This document shows, piece by piece, positions 47,443 to 56,994 of a stretch of 64,000 nucleotides of DNA (positions within the stretch are counted from its first letter, which is position 1; each line of letters begins with the position of its first letter). The translations under genes and the position numbers were made by a program. This DNA is from Pohlia nutans (lineage: Eukaryota > Streptophyta > Bryopsida > Bryales > Mniaceae), in the NCBI GenBank assembly GCA_022496805.1, contig CM040085.1, positions 12,739,811 to 12,803,810 on the forward strand. The letters run 5' to 3'. The notes below the pieces were generated by a model. It worked only from the letters and a program-made list of their open reading frames with translations. It did not search any database and was not told where the DNA came from.

Positions 47443-48399
47443 TTAATCCCTAAATGCCTACAGCCCTCTCCAAATTGGGTAATTTTGCAAAGATGTATTA
47501 TAAAATGCAATTTAGAGGGATATTTTGAACTTGATGTAGATAGATAGAAACTCCGTAATTCTTCAGGCCGGCGTGAATAAAGTATCCGTTTGCACAGGGC
47601 CAATTGGAACAAAACTACTCTCCCCTACCGGGAATGGACACTTTAGTAATCAATAACTATAAGTTGGTGAGTGGGCTTTCAAACTTGATGTATGAATAAA
47701 AGTTGTACGTTATGCATTTACATTCTATCTATACAGTAAAATCTATGATTACAATCTCCGATATTTTTGTATAAAATTTGAAACTTAAAATTCAAAACTC
47801 TTTTGTAATTCAATTACAAATAAGATATTGACAATCTATGGATGAAATTTGTTGTGATTGGATGAAATGTAATACTCTAATGGCCCATTCACACCAAGCC
47901 CCTGCTGCACTTGCATCCACGTTCCCGAAATGAAGAAAGGTAAAACCAAGAAACAAACAAATATTTGAAGGCTTGTCACTTTTCTTGCTGCAACTATTGT
48001 TCAAGCACTATGCAACTACATTACATTACCGCAAGTAGAGCCATGCTCCTAATTTGCGTTGCGTTCCTTTCTATCATGCATTAGAGTAATTTCTAATTGA
48101 ATATTTTATATTTCTTGATTGACAACATGCGGCAACATTGGTGTATGTGAATGGGCCATAAATGTAGTGATTTTTGGAGATTTTTTGGTTGCTTAATTTT
48201 ATAAGTTGACTTTTTCAAGAGCACTTTTGAACACTTTTGAACTAAGATCTTAGAAATTTTTGGTGAATCATTGCAACATGAAATGAGGCATAAATCTATA
48301 GTAAAAAACTCACACTGCAAAAGTGCATGATGGATGAAAAAACGTGGATGAAATCTGCACATCGTTTTAGAAATGGACGCTTAGGAAGTCAAAGGTTAA
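47443..48399. repeat. TTAA-flanked family A element E20
   Basis: TTAA (47443-47446) then TCCCTAAATGCC. The right part reads GGACGCTTAGGAAGTC and, after a few drifted bases, TTAA (48396-48399). Both terminal TTAA sites are shared with adjacent elements (GGGG before 47443, CCC after 48399). A 143-bp insert at 47539-47681 interrupts it. Confidence 0.7.
47528..47692 (-). mobile_element. SINE-like insertion with 11-bp duplication
   Basis: The 143-bp insert 47539-47681 is flanked by AACTTGATGTA on both sides (47528-47538 and 47682-47692). On the minus strand it ends ACGGAGTTTCTATCTATC, a TATC-type tail. The same end occurs in the insert at 50041-50156. No RNA polymerase III boxes are recognised. 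Confidence 0.75.
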
Positions 48400-48628
48400 C
48401 CCTTAAAGGGCTGATGGGGATAGTAGATACGTTGGCGTATATTTGACATTTGTTGTAAACAGAAAGCTCCAAATTTAGAGCCCGATAGCTCATTAAAACT
48501 ATGTCAACGTGAATTTTAACTTCACTTTTGATCTTAAACCCATAGGAGGTGTGAAACCATGCCAAATACAATGCAGCATTGTTGTATAACATTGTTCGGA
48601 AAGGACTCTTTGGACCTTTGAGGGTTAA
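48396..48628. repeat. TTAA-flanked element E21
   Basis: TTAA (48396-48399) then CCCTTAAAGGGC. The right end is TGGACCTTTGAGGG then TTAA (48625-48628). The body is 225 bp. Confidence 0.75.
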
Positions 48629-48637
48629 AGAGGTATG

Positions 48638-49625
48638 TACAGTACCCACCAACAAGTTTACGTTCAAATTTTCAAACTCCAAGTGCCAGTGAAAAAAAGT
48701 GCAACTTTGAAAAATCATATCTCCCAATTTACAACTCCAAACTTCACGAAACTGCCACACGTTTGTTTAGAAACAAGTTAACTACATTCTAGGTATCATT
48801 AGTATGCAAATTTGAGCCATGTGTCTAAGAAAAATCAGATTGCATTAATTGCACTCCAAGTTGTGTTTGTAGCTCCTACACCATGAAGACAACATCCATT
48901 CTTCTTGAGCCAACACACTTCAGATTTTTGTAAGTTTGAGCTTCATATATGGATCTCCAACAACCTTTCAACAAAAAACATACTTCATTCAAGCAATGTG
49001 GTAGCTTGTGGATACATTGTGTGAGTGTTTTTGGTGAGTAGTTGCAATTCTAGTGGTTTTGTTTCTTGAGCTTGCAACTTTGCACAAATAGTAGAATTGG
49101 AAGGATTCATTGCTTCTTTAGGATTTTGGTGGACATAACATCAATAGGAAGAAAAGAATTCACTCAAATTTGTAAGTGTTAATGCTCCAGTTCTCAATTC
49201 AAATGGTAAATAGTTTGTCAAAAAGGAAGAGTTTGAAAGATACTATCCAAAAGAAAGAGCTACCGCAAAACAAAGAAGAATTAGTCAACACCATTCAAAG
49301 GGCATGGGAAGAGGTGTCTTTAGAGATGATTGAAGTTCTCCTTGCTAGCATGCCTCACCGTATGAAGTCTGTAATCAAAGCTAATAGTGGTAACACTAGA
49401 TGTTAGATAGTTTGTCAAAAAATGCTATATGTACATATGAATCTGTAATTTTTTTTGTAAATACCTAATATATTAATAAAGTAGATTTCATTATCTCTCC
49501 AACGCACTTTGCGGTTTGTGATTTGGATCATTTATGAGCAAATGGTGGCAATTTGAAATTGGAGATATGTGCCTTGTTTCTGCAGAATGACTGCTGTGAA
49601 CCTAAACTTGTTGGTGGGTACTGTA
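48638..49625 (+). mobile_element. Decayed Tc1-like element of a second family
   Basis: TA (48638-48639) then CAGTACCCACCAACAAGTTT. The other end is AAACTTGTTGGTGGGTACTG then TA (49624-49625). The 984-bp body is too short for a full transposase plus UTRs and keeps only a C-terminal transposase relic. The termini differ from those of the 14161-17452 pair. Confidence 0.88.
49176..49406 (+). pseudogene. C-terminal relic of a Tc1 transposase
   Basis: The last about 45 codons read NKEELVNTIQRAWEEVSLEM and on to SMPHRMKSVIKANSGNTRC, the standard C-terminal tail of Tc1-like transposases (compare SMPQRALDVYHARGGHTRW in the intact copies). No catalytic domain remains upstream in the element. Confidence 0.8.
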
Positions 49626-49629
49626 CTGT

Positions 49630-49975
49630 GAAAATATTTATTGAACTTCAACAATTTCAGGAATTCAGATTTGGCATTGAGTTGAAAATTGTATAATCAG
49701 GGCACTTGGATCATACATTAGTCTGGAATATTTTAGGGTACACCGTAATTACATTGCGGTTGCGAATCCACGCTCGATGGATTTTGACACATCCAATTTA
49801 TGAAATCTCATGGCTAAATATTCTCAAAAGTTCCAATCTTTTCCTCGCAAATCTAATCCGCAAAAATGAAAATTGAGATAAATGCTTATGAAATATTACC
49901 CTCAAACACAAAAAACATTATCCTAAAATCGGGATCATTCCAAAAAAATCACATATTAGAGACCATAGGAAGGAG
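49630..49975. repeat. Dispersed direct repeat, copy 1
   Basis: Diverged copy of 51172-51505 in the same orientation, with shared stretches such as TTCAGATTTGGCATTGAGTT, ACACTGCGGTTGC-like and CCTAAAATCGGGATCAT. It is probably a segmental duplication or an undefined repeat. Confidence 0.7.
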
Positions 49976-50032
49976 AAAGATCATATGCAAGTCAATTCAC
50001 TACATTTTCTATTCTAATCTATAGTAGAATAG

Positions 50033-50164
50033 AAAGAGTAGATAGATAGAAACTCCGGTCCTCTTTCAAGGCCGGCTTGAATAAAGTGTCAAAGTCTTGA
50101 CAATGAGTCAGTGCCCACTGGACAAAAAGCCATTGGTGCAAGACTACTCCCAATAAAAAGAGTA
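50033..50164 (-). mobile_element. SINE-like insertion, second copy
   Basis: The 116-bp insert 50041-50156 is flanked by AAAGAGTA (50033-50040 and 50157-50164). On the minus strand it ends CCGGAGTTTCTATCTATC, as in the copy at 47539-47681. Both also share CACTTTATTCAAGCCGGCC-like sequence. Confidence 0.72.
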
Positions 50165-50183
50165 CTCTATACCTCAGCATAAT

Positions 50184-50480
50184 CCATCTTACCCCATCTC
50201 TAAATCCCCCGGTGGTCTTGAATGCGGGCACTATTCATCCACCCCTCCTTTTTCTGGAATTTCCATTTTGGGCACCTTCGGTGGTTTTTTTGGCAATTTT
50301 TTTTTGATAATTTGGAGACGTAGGCCCTAATCTACCCTAGGGGGACCTACTTGGGAATAAAAAACCATTGGAAGAGGGGGTTGTTTTTTTAGGTGGGACC
50401 TCAACCAGACAAAAATAGGGGGCACTTTTGTCCCCATTCATTCAAGACCACCGGGGGTTCTAGAGAAATCCTCCATCTTA
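50184..50480. repeat. hAT-like MITE, 281 bp
   Basis: CCATCTTA flanks both sides (50184-50191 and 50473-50480), a perfect 8-bp duplication. The ends carry the inverted block CCCCCGGTGGTCTTGAATG. The interior is related to 41101-41274. Confidence 0.85.
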
Positions 50481-50606
50481 GGACAACAACTACCATTTTT
50501 AATCTTACCATCTTGATCCCAAAATTATCATTATGGTACAAGTTGAATGTGTAACAAGTGTCATGTATACTTTATGATAAGGTAGCAAGTCTAAACAACA
50601 TTATAG

Positions 50607-51050
50607 AATGCCATATTAGCCCCTAATGGACACAGTGTCCATCCAATTGACAATTTGAGAAAAACCTTTATTCAGAAAAATTTGGAGGAATATTTTGGAA
50701 TTGAGGAACAAACGTAAGTTGTGGATTTTGAATTTTAGATTCCATCTCTATGTTTAGAATTACCAATGCTCTCATCAGTATTTTATTATCGATTCTGAAA
50801 GTTAATATTAAAAGTTCTTTCTAAATTTGCTTACAAGCAAAATACTAACTATTTTTGGGTAAAATTTGTTTAAATGGATTTGAAATTTTTGTAACGTCCC
50901 TAATGAACTAAAGTCAATGCAATTTTGGCATCCTTAAACGTATGTAATTTTAAAGAAATATGTACACCAATAACAACAAATCCAACCGCTGGATAGGACA
51001 ACTTGATGGAGTATCTCCGAAAAAAAAAAGTGTATAGTACATTTACAACA
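50607..51050. repeat. Relic of an E6-type TTAA element
   Basis: The left end reads TTAGCCCCTAATGG, one base from TTAA. The interior (CAATTTGAGAAAAA, TTGGAATATTTTGGAAT-like) resembles 18274-18827. The right end is lost. Confidence 0.5.
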
Positions 51051-51171
51051 TTCAATTCTGCATAGCAAACTATCTTCCTGAGAAATATATCCAAGAACTA
51101 AAACTCTATATCACCACCAGTAGTGTAGGTACCTAGGTCGTATCCCTGCAGGCGGTATGCATGTCAATTTC

Positions 51172-51505
51172 TTTACTGAACTTCAACAAATTAAGAAATT
51201 CAGATTTAGCATTGAGTTAAAAATTGTAAAAGCAGAGCACTTGAATCATACATTACTGTGCAATGTTTTGGTACACACCAGTACACGGTACTAACACTGC
51301 GGTTGCAACTTGAGAGATCATAACACACATCAAAAGAATAATTCATGGCTGTTCACTCAAAAGCTACATTCATCTCTGTATGAATCTAATCCGCCGAATA
51401 TGAAAATTGCGAAGCCTGCTTCTGGAATATTACACTGGAACACCAGAAACCATTTCCTAAAATCGGGATCATGCCATACAATCACATATCAGAGACCAGG
51501 ACAGG
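51172..51505. repeat. Dispersed direct repeat, copy 2
   Basis: Diverged copy of 49630-49975, about 1.5 kb away and upstream of the RPL19 3' end. Confidence 0.7.
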
Positions 51506-52209
51506 ATCAAACATCACGTACTGGATTAGAAATGTAGTCTGACCCGTACGTATCTAATAGCCCCCACAAGCCAAACATGACATCCCGAAAGCTCACATAC
51601 ACTTGTAGAGTAAGATTCTGTGCGCATAGGGTTTAGGTTAGGGATGCAAGGGACTTCCCACAGTCCTTGACAGGATACTTCACCAATCGACTGATCCACG
51701 AACAGAGAGTACCATTCAGATGGCTGTTTATTTCATAATCAATCAGGTCCTGCACAAGCACCATATAACCGCCACCATACGGGCCACAAAGATTTCACAT
51801 ATACCTCGACCCACATGTTTGCTCCAGGTTGTCAGAACTTTCGGATCTCAAGTGTAGTAACCAGTGTTCGGTCAGTTACTGTAAGAGCCAGTCTCCATGC
51901 GAGTAACGACTTCATTCCACCCCGCTCACTCGCTCTTCAAAGTCGCAAAGCAGAATGCCCACGCCAAAACATGCTGTAACAACTTGCAAGGACGAAAAAA
52001 AACCTCTCCTCTGCACCATTGTTGGTAGATATTCACCATCCACGGTTCCATGCATGTACGAAAACAGCCAGAAATAACAAGACCACTCGGATGACCAGCC
52101 CTAACTATGCTAAACAGGTGACGTGTAAGAAGTAAGGTGGTACCTCCCTCCATTGATTTTGATTCACAACCAGGAAAATTCATATTACAGTAAAAAAGAG
52201 TCACACACT
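51506..52209. other. 3' flank of RPL19
   Basis: Moderate GC content with no ORF of note. It likely includes the RPL19 3' UTR next to 52209. Confidence 0.4.
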
Positions 52210-53458
52210 TCACTTTTTCGACTTCTTCACCGGAGCAGCGCTCACTGGAGCCTCAGCAGCCTGGGCCGCAGGGGCCACCTCCGGAATACCCTGCGCCTGA
52301 CGCTCCTCCCTCCTGGCAATCTTGCGCTCCCGGGTAGCCTTGTTCTTCGCGCGCCTGGCCTCAAATTGGTCAGACAGAGTCTTCTCACGGGCCTTCTCAG
52401 CCTTCGACTTGTGGATGCTCTCCATCAACACGCGCTTGTTCTTGAACACGTTACCCTTCACCTTCATGTACATGTCGTGGTACATGTGCTTGTCAATCTT
52501 CTTCGCATCGCGGTACTTGCGCAGCAGACGCCTCAACACCCGCATGCGCCGCAACCACAGCACCTACCAAACCACCAACTCACCAACTCGTCAACTGCCC
52601 GATCGTACCATTTTCATCCAATATACATGTCCCAAACATATGTTCCCACGCAGCCACCAGTCACCGCCTTACAATCCCAACCATGATCGAAATTTTCGGC
52701 GAGCATCCTCGTCGTGCTGACAAACAACGAACCCTACTCTAGCGCATCGCCCATGCCGCCTCGGATCCGACCACGCTCACTCCAATTCAACACCCAGCGA
52801 TCGAGTGAGCACTTGAATTTCGACCTGGCTTGTGATAAATGAGCACCCAAATTGTGAAACTAAATCGGAATGCCACGGACAATTCCGATCGTTAATTCTA
52901 ACTTTCGGACATCGCACTACTTCCCCGTCACCCGACTACGCTGCAGCTCCATAATTCACGTCGGAAACCCTACATAAACCCTAAACATACAGAACAAATG
53001 GGAAACAGGGGCGAGCTGGAGCTCAGCGGGCTGCAAATTCCATCCCACAAACCCTAGAATCACCAACCGAGAACGGAAAACCCTAAAACCCCACGACGGC
53101 AATCCCAGCACGATGCTCAACACAGAATGACCAAAAAAAAAACCCTAAACCCTAAACCCCACGTGCATCGGGAAGTAAGTACCTTGGTGGGAAGCCTGGC
53201 CTCGCGGGTGCCGCGGCGCTTTCCGTAGCCGGAGTGACGGCCCTTGCGCTTGGCCTCGAGCGCGCGACGAGCGCGGGCGCGCGAGTGGATCTTCTGGGGC
53301 TTGCGGATGACGAAGCCGTCCTTGACGAGCTTGCGGATGTTCTGCCGGCTGTTGGCCATGGAGATTTCGTTCACCTCATTGGGGTCGAGCCACACCTTGC
53401 GCTCACCGCATTTGAGCACGCTGGCGGCTAACCGCTTCTGCAGCTTCAGGGACACCAT
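52210..53458 (-). CDS. RPL19: 60S ribosomal protein L19 (eL19), two exons
   Basis: Exon 1 is 53458-53183 (92 codons) and exon 2 is 52563-52210. The 619-bp intron has GT-AG ends and phase 0. The product is 209 residues, the usual plant length. It shows [18 protein letters not shown] at the N-terminus, [20 protein letters not shown], the basic [20 protein letters not shown] core, [20 protein letters not shown], and a long C-terminal helix with an Ala/Pro/Lys-rich tail. eL19 forms part of the 60S subunit and an inter-subunit bridge. The start is the first ATG of the conserved N-terminus. The intron and the upstream DNA carry telo-boxes, a normal feature of plant ribosomal protein genes. Confidence 0.97.
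52965..53159 (-). promoter_or_regulatory. Telo-box cluster in the RPL19 first intron
   Basis: AAACCCTA-type motifs (plus strand) lie at 52965, 52977, 53049, 53079 and as a tandem run at 53140-53159. The last lies 24 nt inside the intron from the donor. Telo-boxes in leaders and first introns are known to support expression of plant translation genes. Confidence 0.75.
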
Positions 53459-53780
53459 GGCTGCTGCCGCTGCGAGGAATCACAGCTTCACTAGGGGACT
53501 GTGGCTATGGCGGACGCGAGGGAAACCCTAGCTCCAACTCCAAAGAGAGGGAGCGTGGCTCTCGCCGTCGCTAAGATTGAAAGAGCTGGAGTGTTTAGGG
53601 ACGATCTGGGTGGTCCAGTGCCTCCCCACCATCCAATGGTTCTCACAATCCGAGCTGGCGCTGGCGGGCGGGCCCACGCGACGGGCCAATGGTGAGTTTC
53701 AGCATGGGCTCCTGCGAGGTGGGCCGTCGATCAGCGCCGACGGTCACGATCTGACGAGGTGAGATTGGGCCGGGAAGGGT
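53459..53780 (-). promoter_or_regulatory. RPL19 promoter region with telo-box and site II elements
   Basis: Upstream of the ATG there is a telo-box at 53523-53530 and TGGGCY site II elements at 53670-53676, 53705-53710, 53720-53725 and 53766-53771. This combination is standard for plant ribosomal protein genes, which supports assigning the promoter here. The region is GC-rich and ends at the MITE at 53840. Confidence 0.75.
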
Positions 53781-53839
53781 CAGAAGTACGGGTAAGCTGG
53801 AGGCCGATGGATAGCCAGCCAAGTTATTTTGAGATGCTT

Positions 53840-54388
53840 TTAACCCTTTCAGGCGCCTGCGTCCAGAATCTGGACGCCCGATGAGTTTGAGTCGCTCTAT
53901 TTCTGTAGGTATGGTGATGTTTTTCATCCATCCAGTTTTTTGTTTATTCTTGTGCTAGTTGAATATCATTTGAACGGTATGAATCTTCAAAATAAGATAA
54001 TGTGAATTTTTGAAAAATTACAAAAGTGATTTATGTCAAGTTTCAATCTTAGTTCAAAAAGAGAGACCTTAAACATGATTTTTCATAATAAGTAGAATCA
54101 AATAATGGAAACCACACCATCTAGTAGTGCATGTTATTCCAATTTCATTACAATATTTTTAAAAAAATTTGGGTTAATTTTGGATTTTTAATTGAATTTC
54201 AAGAGAAAACCTTGCAAAATTACTTAAAAAATATCAGTAATAAATATGATGAATCCAACCGTACAGATGCTATCTTCACATTGACATTTTCAACTTTGTT
54301 TCGTACATCAACTCCATTTTCGTTTTTCACCAACCATTTTATAACTAGTCTTTGGAAACAGTGTTGAATCGGGACGTTAAAGGGTTAA
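53840..54388. repeat. TTAA-flanked element E22
   Basis: TTAA (53840-53843) then CCCTTTCAGGCGCC. The right end is GGGACGTTAAAGGG then TTAA (54385-54388). The body is 541 bp. A subterminal palindrome GCGTCCAGAATCTGGACGC lies next to the left end. The right 200 bp match, in reverse, the left half of 6729-7130. It ends the RPL19 promoter region. Confidence 0.75.
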
Positions 54389-54426
54389 AAATGAGCTTCC
54401 TGTTTTTATTTATTTTTATTTTTATT

Positions 54427-54429
<3 letters not shown>

Positions 54430-54477
<48 letters not shown>
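54430..54477. repeat. (TA)n microsatellite, 24 units
   Basis: Uninterrupted TA run 42 bp right of element E22. Confidence 0.95.
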
Positions 54478-54479
<2 letters not shown>

Positions 54480-54480
<1 letters not shown>

Positions 54481-56994
54481 TTCCTCATATTGAATTAGAA
54501 TATTAAATACATAACATTGTTAAGCTCTAGACTTTGTACCCTATTAAATTTTTCAAGCCTCTCTCCGGATGCGCTTTGTTTCCATAATTATCTTAAGTTT
54601 GTCTTACTTGCTTGACTCCTACTAAGTTCCCTCATACAATAGCAAGTGTCATTTTTCACTCTAGTTTCAAGAAAAGTTATTGCCTCGGTTAAATTCAAAC
54701 CAAGGAATAGGGGATGCAAATCCTACTATTACAGATTGTAATGAGGCTCCAAAGCTTGAAAATGAAGATTTAGAATTGATGAAAATAAATGCCCACACTC
54801 CTAGATGCCCACATTCCTCTCAAATGTAAAGTGCAAAGATGCATTATAAAATTTAACTAAGAAGGACACTTTGAACTTGATGTATGAATATAAGTTGTAC
54901 ATCATGAATTTGAGATTCTATTCATACAATTAGATTTGCGATTGCTATCAACAATTTTTTTGTATAAATTTTGAAACTTAAAATTCAAATTTCTTTTGTA
55001 ATTTGATTATGAATATGATATTGACAATCTGTGGATCAAATTTTTGGCGATGGGCTAAAATGCAATAATCTAAATGGAGTGATTTTTTGGAGACTTTTTG
55101 GTTGTTTAATTTTATAAGTTGTTTTTTTCAAAAACGCTTTTGAACTAAGACCTTAGACTTTTTTGGTAAATTATAGCAATATGAAATGAGGGAAAATAAT
55201 ATTTAAAGTAGATAAAAGTTGTGTTTACAAGTAGTTGAAGAATGAAAATGAAGAAATTAAATGAGATGCATGATTGGAGCATCCTTAGAAAGCCGTTGTA
55301 TTTTGGACACTCAAATTTCAAAAAGGTTGACAGTGTAAACTCTTCAAATGAAGTCTATCCTCCAATCCCAACGGTCAAAAGATGTATCTAAACTCAACTT
55401 ATAATTTAATGAAAACACTAAATCCATCAAAGTTAAAACACTTGATTCTTTGGACCTTTGACTAAAAACCTTCCAAAAGTGGATAGTTCGTCCTTTAGTT
55501 ATTAAGCAATTTCACTTCAAATTTGATAGAAATTACATTTCTAGAATTAATGATAACTATGGATTTAAGCTACATTGTTTTTACTAAAAGAAATGCTTCC
55601 AACATGGAAATATTCACATATAAAAATAATAAGTAGCTCAAAAGTTTCTCATTTTTTTGTCATTTTTAACACTCCTTTGTACATTTTGTCCAATCCTTTT
55701 CACTTTAGCTAACATTTTTTCGCTGATCGAGGAAGAGAAGTCCTAATCTTAGCATCTTTCAATTCAAATTAATGTATTATTTTATAACTTTTAATTACAT
55801 AATTTTTTAATTTGGTTTTAAAGTTTTAACTGTCAATATTTTTTTAGTGAAAGATTATTTATCCTTCAAACAATTAGTAATTTCATCTTCATTTTGTGAG
55901 CTTTTAAAGCACATAAAAAGAATATAGGTGTTGACTACATTTTGTACTTACTGTGAAATTCCTAATCAAAAGTCAAAGTTGAAGGATTGATTTTGCTTTA
56001 AGTGTACTAATAAGATTAGGATTTTCAAAATTTGTAATTTACATGTGACTAATGTAACCAACCTATACTTTTGATAGTTAGTCACATTAGACACAAATGA
56101 GCTAAAAACTTTGAAAATCCATTATTTCAATACAAAATATTCAAATGATACTCATGAAAATACATTATATTCCTCATTTACACACATAATAAATTTATCA
56201 CATATATGCGATGATTTATATATTTACTACATTGATCAATAAATACAAGAATCGCTATCACATGAATCTTTATTAAATAAACAATACCAAACCTAATATA
56301 TAGATTCAACACCTTAAAAAACAACTCCACAACTTGTTCAATTTCACATTTTTGAGTGTCTTACAAAATACTACAACTACCTTTTACAATTTTTTGTTGG
56401 GAATTGTGGCACTTAATGATAGTAACTCCATTAAAAACATATTCAACCCTCATGAATAGGACACTCTTCTCTACAAAGCTTAGGCAATTTCACCCTTGTA
56501 CGCTTCATTTGCACAAGTTCCCTTCAACGTAGTAACTTGATACCAACATTTGGTCTTGGAGATTGTTGTATATATTCTTCTAGGTCACTCTAGGTCTTTC
56601 GTTTTTTCCTTTGAATTCCATGTCCGAATTTTGTATATATTTTTAACATTCCCTTGTAGAGAGGTGATACTTCCACCTTCTCTCGGCATCGAAATGCGAC
56701 TTGGCCTCAGTACTAATTCTATAGACTCTTGAAAAACTGCAATAAACATTTTTCCGACTATCTTCAAGGCATTTCGTTTGTCCGTTGTTAAACTAGCATA
56801 GTTTTCACTTGGAATGTTGTGTGATGTTGTTATGTTCAAGATATTTAAAAACATCTCTTTGATAAGTTCAATTTCATCATTTCGATTTATGCAAGGTTCG
56901 TCGTTTGAATTTCCACCTAGGTCCTCATATGAACGTTCACTTGAACGTTCATTTGGATCTTCACTTGGGCCCTACTTAGACCCTCATCTAACAA
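54480..56994. other. AT-rich DNA with a family A relic
   Basis: 54795-55210 matches family A elements (TAAGTTGTACATCATGAATT, TTGACAATCTGTGGATC) but has lost both TTAA ends. The rest has no recognised content. Open frames at 56550-57014 lack domains. Confidence 0.45.

Noticed and set aside
53501..53762. Small plus-strand frames opposite the RPL19 promoter
   Set aside because: They overlap promoter motifs and have no recognisable product.
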